64,000 nt of DNA. Source: an uncultured Bacillota bacterium. Its GTDB lineage: Bacteria; Bacillota; Clostridia; Christensenellales; UBA1242. The translations under genes and the position numbers were made by a program. The notes below the pieces were generated by a model. The model did no database searches. It was given only the letters and a program-made list of their open reading frames with translations, and was not told where the DNA came from. Position 1 is the stretch's first letter. The number at the start of each line of letters is the position of its first letter. The stretch is taken from assembly GCA_946495675.1 (NCBI GenBank), contig CAMMDQ010000001.1, positions 1 to 64,000 on the forward strand, given 5' to 3'. Below, piece by piece: positions 1-7,730 of this stretch.

Positions 1-58
1 TCAATTGATGTAATCTCATTTTTTATATATCATTACAATAAAAATTTTTACTTCTTGA

Positions 59-514
59 CTAATTACTTGGCAAAGACATTATATAAATTGCAATAAATAG
101 ATATGCAATAATGATAATAATAGTTAGAATTGTAAATATTATTCCAACCGCCTTTTGTCCTTTACTGCTTGACTTAATTACAAAAGGGTGCAAACATAGT
201 GAAATAATTGAACAAACAACTCCCGGAATATAACTAATCCAGCCTGTTGTTAAAATAAAAACAATGAATGTAACTGCTTTTTGCGCATCACTATTTGAAC
301 TATATGTCTGCAATAAAAAAAATACAGTAACTGCCATAAAACACATTGAAAGAAAAAACGAAATTAACCCGCCAATCATAAGTCCAGTTTTTAATTCTTT
401 AGGTTCATTTACATTTGTTACTTGCGTTATCACATTTTGGGTATTTTCTAAATTATTTTGATTTTTTATATCTTCTGCTTTTACAACATTAATATGATAA
501 TCTTTTTTAACCAT
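59..514 (-). CDS. small membrane protein, unknown function
   Basis: This 151-residue protein has a polar N-terminus of about 45 residues followed by three hydrophobic stretches (roughly residues 45-68, 78-108 and 122-147), so it is probably an integral membrane protein with a cytoplasmic head. It has no signal peptide and no motif I recognise. The layout loosely resembles small DUF4190-type membrane proteins, but I would not assign a family. It lies in the very AT-rich left end of the window and is transcribed divergently from the YugP-like gene, with a good promoter between them. The start is supported by an AAGGAG-type ribosome binding site just upstream. Confidence 0.7.
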   Translation of the reverse strand: MVKKDYHINVVKAEDIKNQNNLENTQNVITQVTNVNEPKELKTGLMIGGLISFFLSMCFMAVTVFFLLQTYSSNSDAQKAVTFIVFILTTGWISYIPGVVCSIISLCLHPFVIKSSSKGQKAVGIIFTILTIIIIIAYLFIAIYIMSLPSN

Positions 515-531
515 TCTAATCTCCTTACTTA

Positions 532-560
532 ATTATACAATTAAAAATCTTTGAAGTCAA
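532..560 (-). promoter_or_regulatory. sigma-A promoter for the 59-514 gene
   Basis: On the minus strand, TTGACT (560-555), a 17-bp spacer and TATAAT (537-532) lie just upstream of the 151-aa gene. The match is near consensus with ideal spacing. Confidence 0.7.
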
Positions 561-572
561 ATATATATAAGG

Positions 573-601
573 TTGACATTTTATTTTTTATATGATATAT
601 T
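573..601 (+). promoter_or_regulatory. sigma-A promoter for the YugP-like gene
   Basis: TTGACA (573-578), 17 bp and TATATT (596-601) are followed by an AAAGGAG ribosome binding site and the ATG at 620. It is divergent from the promoter at 532-560, so the two genes share a compact control region. Confidence 0.75.
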
Positions 602-619
602 TATTAAAAGGAGATTAAT

Positions 620-1372
620 ATGTTAAATTTAAGTGGAATTGAACTTGCATCATTGATAGTTTCAGGATTAATTTTAATTTTTTTGGTAATTGCACTAGTT
701 GTTCAAATCAGTTTAATTATCAAATATAAACAATATAACAAAATGCCCTTGTCTAATGGATTAACAGCAGAACAAACAGCAAGGTCATTACTTGATGCAA
801 ATGGTCTTCAATATGTACAAATTAAAAAACTTGGTTTTTTTAGAAGAATTTTACTTTTAGGAAATCATTATAGTGTAATGAAAAAGACAATATATTTAAG
901 GACAAATATATTAAATTCATCATCTATAACTGCTGTTGGTATTGCGACACAAAAAGCTTGTCTTGCAATTCAACATAAAAACAAAGATAAAAGTTTTAGA
1001 TTTAGATATATTCTTCAAATTTTAACATTGTTTACACCACTTCTTTTCTATGGGGCTATTGTTGTAGGTCTTGTTATAGATATCCTAACTAAGTTTACAG
1101 GAATTCCTACACTTATCGGTTTGTTAATTGGACTTGGTTTTTATGTATTAGTATTTATTTTTCAAATTGTAAATATTAAAGTAGAGAAAAAAGCAAATAA
1201 ACAGACTATTGAGATTTTGCAAAGCTCAAATATATTCAATGAACAAGAAATTACAACACTAAAAAACCTATTTAAACTTTATATCTTGGCAGATATAATC
1301 GCACTAGTTTTGAGTTTGTTAAAACTTATTCAACAAATTTTAAAAGTATTTACAAAATTAAAAAGAAAATAA
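620..1372 (+). CDS. YugP-like membrane protein without the HExxH zinc motif
   Basis: The 250-residue protein follows the layout of the YugP family of neutral zinc metallopeptidases. It has an N-terminal membrane segment (about 10-35), the family block ARSLLDANGL (54-63), a strand resembling the KTIYLR segment, then the region that should hold the active site. There the expected A-V-G-x-A-A-H-E-V-G-H-A-I-Q-H reads AVGIATQKACLAIQH (105-119), so both zinc-binding histidines and the catalytic glutamate are replaced by Q111, L115 and K112. Two further hydrophobic regions (about 130-155 and 160-188) and a basic C-terminus follow. The flanking family sequence is intact, so this looks like a pseudoenzyme rather than a decayed gene. 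The role is unknown, perhaps binding or regulating a partner at the membrane. Confidence 0.7.
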   Translation: MLNLSGIELASLIVSGLILIFLVIALVVQISLIIKYKQYNKMPLSNGLTAEQTARSLLDANGLQYVQIKKLGFFRRILLLGNHYSVMKKTIYLRTNILNSSSITAVGIATQKACLAIQHKNKDKSFRFRYILQILTLFTPLLFYGAIVVGLVIDILTKFTGIPTLIGLLIGLGFYVLVFIFQIVNIKVEKKANKQTIEILQSSNIFNEQEITTLKNLFKLYILADIIALVLSLLKLIQQILKVFTKLKRK

Positions 1373-1384
1373 AATTAAAATATT

Positions 1385-1424
1385 AAAAAGGTCATAGTAA
1401 ATAATTACATACTACGACTTTTTT
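1385..1424 (+). terminator. hairpin terminator after the YugP-like gene
   Basis: GTCATAGTA (1391-1399) pairs with TACTACGAC (1410-1418) with one mismatch. The stem is extended by an A-run against the T-run at 1419-1424. The U-tract follows the stem directly. Confidence 0.55.
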
Positions 1425-1495
1425 ATTTTGATTTTTACTTTTTAAAAAATAAATTTAATTTTATTAAAATTATTTATAAATTTGTAATACTTTTA

Positions 1496-1741
1496 TTACA
1501 TATATTTTTTCGTATGCGTTGTAGAGCGTAGTCTTTTACCATTTATAACTAATCTATTACTAAAATAGAGTTCAAACAATTTGTCTAAATGTTTTGTTCT
1601 TAAATAATAAAAATCATCATTATGAATTGTTGAACTGCCACTCATATCAGTGTTTATTGATAAAACTTGCTTAATAATATAATACTTTGTTCTATAAACA
1701 TTATTAGCATTTTTCATAAAATCTGGTTTAAAAACAAACAT
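1496..1741 (-). CDS. hypothetical protein, 81 aa
   Basis: A small, basic, tyrosine- and asparagine-rich protein of no family I recognise. Its ATG follows directly on the stop codon of the upstream gene (1742-1744). A strong AAGGAGG ribosome binding site sits inside the end of that gene, so the two are probably translationally coupled. It has no signal peptide or membrane segment. Its composition matches the AT-rich patch rather than the rest of the window. It may belong to a small mobile or phage-derived element, but nothing in the protein itself proves that. Confidence 0.5.
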   Translation of the reverse strand: MFVFKPDFMKNANNVYRTKYYIIKQVLSINTDMSGSSTIHNDDFYYLRTKHLDKLFELYFSNRLVINGKRLRSTTHTKKYM

Positions 1742-1966
1742 TTAATTTTCCTCCTTTTTATTTAATTCTTTTTCAAAAAACTTTACTAACTGAGAATTTA
1801 ACCTTGATATATGTTCTATTGAATAACCTAATTTCTCAGATAGAGAATCTTGCGTATTGTTTTGCAAATACAAAGATATATATAAATCATATAATCGTGG
1901 TGGAGCTAAACAAATAGCCTTATTATATATATCTAATTTTTCTATAATTACAAATTTTGATTGCAA
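1742..1966 (-). CDS. HTH protein, probably 5'-truncated at a junction
   Basis: The readable frame gives up to 74 residues. The second half (about 40-70) looks like a helix-turn-helix of the sigma region 4 or ArpU type: TQDSLSEKLGYSIEHISRLN followed by a helix. The only start codon that opens the frame is TTG at 1966. It lies inside sequence that reads as an oxidoreductase on the other strand, and no ribosome binding site precedes it. I therefore think the true 5' end was lost at the junction near 1945-1966. Such short HTH proteins are typical late-gene or integration regulators of phage-like elements. It is coupled to the 81-aa gene downstream. Confidence 0.5.
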   Translation of the reverse strand: MQSKFVIIEKLDIYNKAICLAPPRLYDLYISLYLQNNTQDSLSEKLGYSIEHISRLNSQLVKFFEKELNKKEEN

Positions 1967-2474
1967 CAGGTTTTAATTGGGAGGTGCTTAACAGAGACGA
2001 TCTTTGTGAAAGGTTTATAACTTATTCGATTGTTACAAATCCGCTTCCAAATTTTTCGTGGCACCAAAGGGCTTTAATGCATGATGCAAGCGATCCTTAT
2101 AAGTATTTTCGGCTACTACCTGATAATCGCATTATTTTTGGTGGAGAAGATAAAACCTTTAAAGGAAAGGCTATAAGTGAGAAAAAAGCTAACAAATATA
2201 TGATAAAGTTGAAAAAGATTTGCTAAAGTTGTTTCCTCAAATAGAAAAAGAAGCAAAAATAGATTATAAATTTTGCGGCTGTTTTGGAACAACAAAAGAT
2301 AATTTAGGGTTGATTGGGCAAAGTGGATTTGATGAAAACATTTTGCTTTTTATCAGCTGTGGAGCAAACGGAATAATCAATGCAATGAGAGGAATTGAAG
2401 TGATCGAAGATATTATAAAAGGCAAAGAAAACCTTTTGGCAAAACTTTTTTCGCCTTTAAGAGGCAGTTTATAA
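1951..2474 (+). pseudogene. FAD-dependent oxidoreductase (DAO family) remnant, truncated and frameshifted
   Basis: The reading starts abruptly at about 1951 with LIATGFNWE, the usual segment after the second dinucleotide-binding strand of DAO-family FAD oxidoreductases. It continues with LLPDNRIIFGGEDKTF (around 2130-2160) and the C-terminal block GLIGQSGFDENILLFISCGANG (about 2310-2375), where the adenine/flavin-contacting glycine region is recognisable. Roughly the first 200 residues, including the GxGxxG site, are absent because the upstream sequence has stops in this frame. A second lesion is a one-base loss in the TATATA run near 2197-2205. The frame then ends at 2226 while the rest continues in the next frame to 2474. 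The gene cannot make a working enzyme as read. The frameshift alone could be a sequencing error; the 5' truncation could not. Confidence 0.75.
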
Positions 2475-2502
2475 TCCGGTTTTTGAATTTTCTTCCTTTT
2501 AA

Positions 2503-2532
2503 TTGACATTTAATTTTTAGTTTTACTATAAT
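2503..2532 (+). promoter_or_regulatory. sigma-A promoter for the lipoprotein at 2550
   Basis: TTGACA (2503-2508), an 18-bp spacer and TATAAT (2527-2532) are followed by an AGGGGGC ribosome binding site and the ATG at 2550. Confidence 0.75.
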
Positions 2533-2549
2533 TATGCTGTAGGGGGCGT

Positions 2550-3281
2550 ATGAAAAAAGTTTTATCAATTTTATTTGGAACCGTCTTTGCCGCTTCTATG
2601 GGTATTGCTCTTGTAGGGTGTAATGAAGAGCCGCCCGCAACTGAGCCAGCGCAAAGTTATTCGATAACATTAGAAGAAGGGCAATTTTCTGATTATTATG
2701 ATTTATCTTCAAATTATAGCAAAACGACAGCGGGAACTGAGATTGTGATCACTGTTGAGCAGCTAGTTTTTGCAACTGTAGCTCACATCTATGCAAACGG
2801 AGAGATTTGTCAAGAAGGTGAACGAGAAAACACTTACACATTCACAATGCCGTCGGAAAATGTTGTTGTCACGGCAGAATTTGAAATTTTGCCAGACATT
2901 GAAACTGCTGCTGACGAAATGATGTGGACAACTGCTCCGACAAAAATAACAGCTGTTGCAGAAGATGCTATTATTTGGTATGAAGAACAATATGTTGTTG
3001 ATTTTGGAAGCGATTTGGTTTTAAATAATTATGTTGACGGCGGGATGTCTGCTGTGAGAATTTTTTCAACAAATCAAGATGTGATTCCAGATTCGGCAAT
3101 CTCTAAAGCTGAAGGACTCACAGATACAGCTTATGCTTCAGCAGCCGAATTCACTATAGATCTTAGAAAGGTCTCACCAGGAACTGCAACTATCGTGTTT
3201 GTTGAAAGAGCAAACACATACTATCAGCCAGCTTGGCGATTTCTTTCAAAAACTATAACTGTTTTGCCGGTGGAAGAATAA
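2550..3281 (+). CDS. secreted lipoprotein with a divergent InlB-type repeat
   Basis: The 243-residue protein has a lipoprotein signal with the canonical lipobox LVGC, so Cys24 would be lipidated and the protein tethered to the outer face of the membrane. After an acidic, proline-containing linker comes a module ending in the motif YTFTMPSENVVVTAEF (about 94-109), the hallmark of bacterial InlB-like/Flg_new repeats. A second beta-rich domain fills the rest. The same F-x-MPS-x-(D/N)V motif recurs several times in the transglutaminase-like protein at 5022-7676, so the two probably share a structural theme. It stands alone between its own promoter and a terminator. No enzymatic motif was seen; adhesion or surface structure is the best guess. 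Confidence 0.7.
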   Translation: MKKVLSILFGTVFAASMGIALVGCNEEPPATEPAQSYSITLEEGQFSDYYDLSSNYSKTTAGTEIVITVEQLVFATVAHIYANGEICQEGERENTYTFTMPSENVVVTAEFEILPDIETAADEMMWTTAPTKITAVAEDAIIWYEEQYVVDFGSDLVLNNYVDGGMSAVRIFSTNQDVIPDSAISKAEGLTDTAYASAAEFTIDLRKVSPGTATIVFVERANTYYQPAWRFLSKTITVLPVEE

Positions 3282-3308
3282 AAAGAAGCTTGCGTAAAGC
3301 TTCTTTTT
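3280..3308. terminator. bidirectional terminator
   Basis: AAAAGAAGCTT and AAGCTTCTTTTT form a 12-bp stem around GCGTA. A and T runs on both sides allow it to stop the lipoprotein gene from the left and the membrane-protein gene (ending at 3311) from the right. Confidence 0.8.
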
Positions 3309-3310
3309 GT

Positions 3311-3865
3311 TTATTCAAAAGATATCTTCATTTTGTATAGAACCAAATCTCTGTTCATTTCATACTGATAGATGCTTCGTTGAAAAGCTAAAAGATCAAC
3401 CGCTTCCCAAACAAACACCCAAGCAATGATATCAAGCACTTCAGTGATGATCCATGGTGCACCAAAATGGTTTGCAATAAACAGAATCGCCAAAAACAAT
3501 AATGAAATTGCAATCATAGACCAAAAGATTAAACTGTTGTTGTGAAGTTTGCGTTGATTGTCGATCAAGCTGTTGAAATAATAATTTTTTATAGCCATTG
3601 AAAAATCTTGTTTTTCTTTGTCTGTCAGCTTTTCGCATTTCAATTTCAAATGCATGTTTTCTTTAGGCGGAATTGATTTGCTGACATTGTCCAGCAGATT
3701 TGCAAATTCCACATTTATTGTTTCTTTTCCGTCTAGAGCAAAAGGAGCAAGCACTTCAGTTTTGTCTTTGATGCCGATCTCAACCAAGGCATTCCCGTCT
3801 TTATCATGTTTAAACTCTCTCGTTAGTTTTTTTCTGCGTTTTAAATGTTTTATAAAATTAAACAT
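3311..3865 (-). CDS. membrane protein, unknown function
   Basis: The 184-residue protein has a charged cytoplasmic N-terminal half of about 110 residues. Two closely spaced hydrophobic segments follow (about 112-132 and 138-160), then a short charged tail. It lacks a signal peptide and catalytic motifs. Its start overlaps the last 8 bases of the upstream epimerase gene, so the pair forms an operon and is probably co-translated. I do not recognise the family. Its coupling to a sugar- or steroid-type epimerase hints at membrane or envelope metabolism, which is inference only. Confidence 0.65.
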   Translation of the reverse strand: MFNFIKHLKRRKKLTREFKHDKDGNALVEIGIKDKTEVLAPFALDGKETINVEFANLLDNVSKSIPPKENMHLKLKCEKLTDKEKQDFSMAIKNYYFNSLIDNQRKLHNNSLIFWSMIAISLLFLAILFIANHFGAPWIITEVLDIIAWVFVWEAVDLLAFQRSIYQYEMNRDLVLYKMKISFE

Positions 3866-4895
3866 TCTTTTTTCCTTTTTTCTTCTTTTCAGATTTGTTT
3901 TGCTTTATAAGTTCGCTTTTGTTTTGTCGGAACCAATCAACAGTGTCAAACAAGGTTTCTTTGATTGGTCTTGAACTATAGCCAAGTTCAGTTTTTGCTT
4001 TTTGATTGCTGAAATTTCCGTTTGAATTGAGTGTGTAAAGCGAATAAGCTGAAAATACAGGTTTTTTCTTACGCATTTTGTAATACAAGTTTGCAAGCGG
4101 TGCAACCATTTTTAAAAACCACAAAGCAATTTTATAAGGGAGCTTTTTTCTCTTCAATTTTTGGTTTAAAATTTTCAACATATCCTTGACTGTCAAATAT
4201 TGACCGGAAAGGATATAACCTTCGCCACTTCGGCCTTTTTCAGCAGCTTTTATAAGACCACTGGCAACATCTCTCACATCGACAAAGTTGTAGCCTCCAC
4301 GAACATAAGCCACCAGCTTTTCATTCATATAATCAAGTATAACCTGACCGAGTTCAGAGATGCGATAATCGTATGGACCTATCACGCCGCTAGGGTATAC
4401 AACGCAGGCATCTAGCAAGCCTTCCTTAGCTTTTTCTGTTACATATTTTGTTGCAAGGGCTTTTGTTTTTGCATAATTACCTACCAAATTTTTGTGTTCA
4501 AACGAAGTTGGCTCATATAACACATCTCCCTGCTGCGGATCAATTATATGCACAGTGCTTGTGTAAACCAGTTTTTTTGCTTTATTTTCTATGCAGGCGT
4601 CAACAACATTTATCGTGCCTTGAAAATTGACTTTTTCAATAACGCTGTAAGTCATGTTTGCAATGTCTACGATACCAGCTAAATGGAAAACGATGTCGCC
4701 TTTTTGAATAAATTTAAAGATAAAGTTGCGATCTGTAATGTCGCCAGTCAAAATTTCAACATCAAGTCCTTCTAGGGAACTTAAGTCTTCACCTGGCAAT
4801 GCCAGTGTTTTTACTTTTTTCTTTTGTTTTAGCAGCTCTCGAATAAGCACATTTCCGATATGCCCAGCTCCACCTGTTACAACATAGTTTTCCAT
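3858..4895 (-). CDS. extended SDR, NAD-dependent epimerase/dehydratase
   Basis: The 345-residue protein is an extended short-chain dehydrogenase. The nucleotide-binding GxxGxxG site is VTGGAGHIG at residues 6-14. An acidic residue closes the second strand region (GDITDR at 51-56). The catalytic pair is Y141/K145 in YAKTK, with the upstream serine/threonine in YTSTV (111-115). The family acts on nucleotide sugars or 3-beta-hydroxysteroid-like and dihydroflavonol-like substrates; the substrate cannot be read here. The tail beyond residue 325 is lysine-rich. The start at 4895 has a strong AAAGGAGG ribosome binding site. A TATAAT lies upstream on the minus strand (4922-4917) with only a weak -35. 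It is co-transcribed with the membrane protein it overlaps. Confidence 0.85.
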   Translation of the reverse strand: MENYVVTGGAGHIGNVLIRELLKQKKKVKTLALPGEDLSSLEGLDVEILTGDITDRNFIFKFIQKGDIVFHLAGIVDIANMTYSVIEKVNFQGTINVVDACIENKAKKLVYTSTVHIIDPQQGDVLYEPTSFEHKNLVGNYAKTKALATKYVTEKAKEGLLDACVVYPSGVIGPYDYRISELGQVILDYMNEKLVAYVRGGYNFVDVRDVASGLIKAAEKGRSGEGYILSGQYLTVKDMLKILNQKLKRKKLPYKIALWFLKMVAPLANLYYKMRKKKPVFSAYSLYTLNSNGNFSNQKAKTELGYSSRPIKETLFDTVDWFRQNKSELIKQNKSEKKKKGKKNV

Positions 4896-5021
4896 ATAAG
4901 TGCCTCCTTTAATTAAATTATACCATTCGAAGCGAAAAATACAAACAAATTGAATGGATGCGTTAATGAAAAATTTTTAAAAAAGTATAGATAAAACGAA
5001 ATTTTGTGGTATTATATACTT

Positions 5022-7676
5022 ATGAGAACTAAAAGTAGCCTGTTGAAAGTTTTTGCATTGTTTGCCTTGCCGCTAGCATTGATAATTTTCCTATTTTGTT
5101 CAAATGTGCAAATTGAAAATAGTGCCGCGCAAACAAACAGCGATTCTTCAATAGAAAATTATGATGATTATATTGATTATTTCAGAGCCAATCAAGATGA
5201 AGATATAAACAGCAGTATTGTTCTGATTTATGATGCGCTAGTCGATAACATTGATCAAATAAAGACAGGAAGTTTTGAATTTTCCTTGCGTTCTTACAAT
5301 GGTTTTGATTCTCTTGCAACACTTTCCGAAAGCGAGCAATACAGAGCTTGGCTAGGAGCGATAAATGCTTTAAAATATGATGATCCGACACTCTTCTTCA
5401 TCGATTTTACGCAGATAGATTATGATTATTCATCTTTTTTTGTGAAAAATGTGACCATTTCATCAGATAACTGTTATATTGAAGGCATTTACAACCAAAA
5501 TCAGCTCGAACAAATGCTAAGTGAACTTGAAGAAAAGAGAGCCGAAATTTATTTATTGATGGATGAAAACTGGACAGACTATCAAAAAGTTTATTTTGTT
5601 AATGAATATCTTGTTGAAAATGTTGAATATGATCAAACTTTATCTGGCGCCTTTGTTCATACAGTTTATGGCTCGATAGTCGATGGGCTTGCAGTTTGTG
5701 ACGGCTATTCTTATGGTGTGCAGTATCTTCTTGATGGGCTTGGCATCACAAATCTTGTTTGTGCCGGACAGGCTTACAATCCGTCAACAGGTTCAAGCGA
5801 AGGGCATATGTGGAGCTATGTCAAACTTTATGATCATTGGTATGGTTTGGACACCACTTGGAACGATCCTATTTATTATGGGCATCCATCTCAAGAACAA
5901 ATTGAACAGTGGAAAGTCGCATACTTTTTGAAGGGTTGGGATGAAGAAAGTGGTGAAGGATTTTACCATATGCCAGATGATGAAGAAGAAAGAGTGGTTC
6001 AAAATTATCAAATTTACTACGACACTGTGCAGTGGGGAGAAATCGTCTATGAGCTTCCCGTGCCACAAATTGAACAAAGGGATTATGCAAACCCAAGTGC
6101 AACAGTTGAAACTGAAAAGTCAATTCAATCTGGCATTGCAACTTCGTTGATAGTTAAGATTGAAAATGTTGAAAATATGCTTGATAATATGACTTTTGCA
6201 TATCGATATAGCAGCGATGGTGAAGCAAATTGGAGTGATTTTGTACAATTTGATCAAACACAAATTGCTTTCGATCAGCCGGGACAAAATGGTTTCTATC
6301 AGTTTTATATTGTCACATTAGACGGGCAAATTGTAGCAAAACTTGGAGATAGAGTTGAGGTTAGCCTTGGGCAACTTTACTCCATTGAAATTGATGCACC
6401 TGAAGGTGTGCAAACAAAATTGTCGCCTGAAAAAGATGGCTATACACAAAACGAATATATAACTTTGGAGATAACTTCTCTTCCTGCAGGAATGGAAATC
6501 GAATCAATATCGGCAGATAATTCTGATGTGCAGATTATAAAGTCAGAAGATGAAGAAAATGTTTATAATTTCAGTGTGCCTTCTTCCAACTTGACAATTT
6601 CTATAACGTTACAAGAAAGACTTTATAATATTTATATCGAAGAGATTGAAGGCTTGTCTTATACACTGACTACTCCAAGCGGACAAAGTAGTGCATATTA
6701 TGGCGAAGAGCTAAGCCTTACAATCAATGGTTTGCCAACAGGGAAAAAGCTTGTTTCAGTTGAAGGTATTGAAACTGATGGGCAGATTGAAATTGGTTTG
6801 CCTATTGAGTTTAAAATGCCATCAGAGGACGTGAACATAACTTTTACTCTAACTGATATTGTTTATAGTATTTCAGTTGATTGTCCGGAGCAATTAAGCC
6901 TTGACTATATTTCTTCAGGAACTTATGGACAAGAAATTATTATTTCAGCAACAAATTTGCCTGATAATCAAAAGCTTGTGCTTAGTGGGATTGAAGAAGG
7001 CATAACATATCTTAGCAACGATCAAATATCTTTTATAATGCCAGCTCAAAATGTTGCCGTTGAAGTCTCAACACAAGAGCTTGAAAGTCATGCTATATCT
7101 ATTGGAAATAGTATGGTAGAAGCGACGCTTGACAAACAGGTGGCATATTTTGGGCAAAATGTTAATATCACACTTTCATATTCTTTGCAGGAATATCGGA
7201 TTGTCGATTTGTTTGTCAATGGTGTCAAGGCAAACAAGATAAGCGATTTTGAATTTAGTTTTATAATGCTAGATGAAGATGTTGTTATCGAAATTGAAAC
7301 TTTTGCAATTCCAAAAATCGTAATTGCAAATGAAAATATTGAAACAAGTTTGCAGTTTGTTGCAGATAATGACCAATTTTATTACATTATTACCATAACC
7401 AGCTTGCCAGAAAATCAATACGTCAAAAGTTGGCAGGCGGTTGACGAAACTGGTCAAAATGCAAATGTTATCACAAGACTTGACAGCCGAAGATTTCAAG
7501 TCCTTTTGGGCGATTCTGACTTAACGATAACTTTTCAACTGGCAGAGAGGGGTGTTTTATATGATGATCAAGACCCATCCGCAGAAGGGGATTTTCTTGT
7601 TATAACTTTAATTTTTGTGGGTGTTGTTACGATACTGGGTGTGATTTGCTATATTGCAATCAAGAAAAGAGGCTAA
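5022..7676 (+). CDS. secreted transglutaminase-like protein with InlB-like repeats and C-terminal anchor
   Basis: From the ATG at 5022 the protein has 884 residues: a signal peptide (about 1-37), an N-terminal helical region, then a transglutaminase/protease-like core. The triad is visible: Cys226 in LAVCDGYSYG, His262 in GHMWSYVKL and Asp277 in YGLDTTWND. Several beta repeats with F-x-MPS-type ends follow (about 450-830). The protein ends in a membrane helix with a basic KKRG tail (about 853-884), so the enzyme domain faces outward on a stalk. Such proteins cleave or crosslink surface proteins; the target is unknown. The frame extends to 5004, but 5022 is the natural start of the signal peptide. 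No ribosome binding site is visible, and TATACT at 5015-5020 lies unusually close to the ATG. Confidence 0.85.
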   Translation: MRTKSSLLKVFALFALPLALIIFLFCSNVQIENSAAQTNSDSSIENYDDYIDYFRANQDEDINSSIVLIYDALVDNIDQIKTGSFEFSLRSYNGFDSLATLSESEQYRAWLGAINALKYDDPTLFFIDFTQIDYDYSSFFVKNVTISSDNCYIEGIYNQNQLEQMLSELEEKRAEIYLLMDENWTDYQKVYFVNEYLVENVEYDQTLSGAFVHTVYGSIVDGLAVCDGYSYGVQYLLDGLGITNLVCAGQAYNPSTGSSEGHMWSYVKLYDHWYGLDTTWNDPIYYGHPSQEQIEQWKVAYFLKGWDEESGEGFYHMPDDEEERVVQNYQIYYDTVQWGEIVYELPVPQIEQRDYANPSATVETEKSIQSGIATSLIVKIENVENMLDNMTFAYRYSSDGEANWSDFVQFDQTQIAFDQPGQNGFYQFYIVTLDGQIVAKLGDRVEVSLGQLYSIEIDAPEGVQTKLSPEKDGYTQNEYITLEITSLPAGMEIESISADNSDVQIIKSEDEENVYNFSVPSSNLTISITLQERLYNIYIEEIEGLSYTLTTPSGQSSAYYGEELSLTINGLPTGKKLVSVEGIETDGQIEIGLPIEFKMPSEDVNITFTLTDIVYSISVDCPEQLSLDYISSGTYGQEIIISATNLPDNQKLVLSGIEEGITYLSNDQISFIMPAQNVAVEVSTQELESHAISIGNSMVEATLDKQVAYFGQNVNITLSYSLQEYRIVDLFVNGVKANKISDFEFSFIMLDEDVVIEIETFAIPKIVIANENIETSLQFVADNDQFYYIITITSLPENQYVKSWQAVDETGQNANVITRLDSRRFQVLLGDSDLTITFQLAERGVLYDDQDPSAEGDFLVITLIFVGVVTILGVICYIAIKKRG

Positions 7677-7680
7677 ATGT

Positions 7681-7709
7681 TTGACATTTTTCGTCATTTG
7701 GACTAGACT
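7681..7709 (+). promoter_or_regulatory. sigma-A promoter of the MscS gene
   Basis: TTGACA (7681-7686), 17 bp and TAGACT (7704-7709), followed by an AGAAGGAG ribosome binding site and the ATG at 7731. Confidence 0.75.
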
Positions 7710-7730
7710 TATTGCTAAAGAAGGAGCGTT

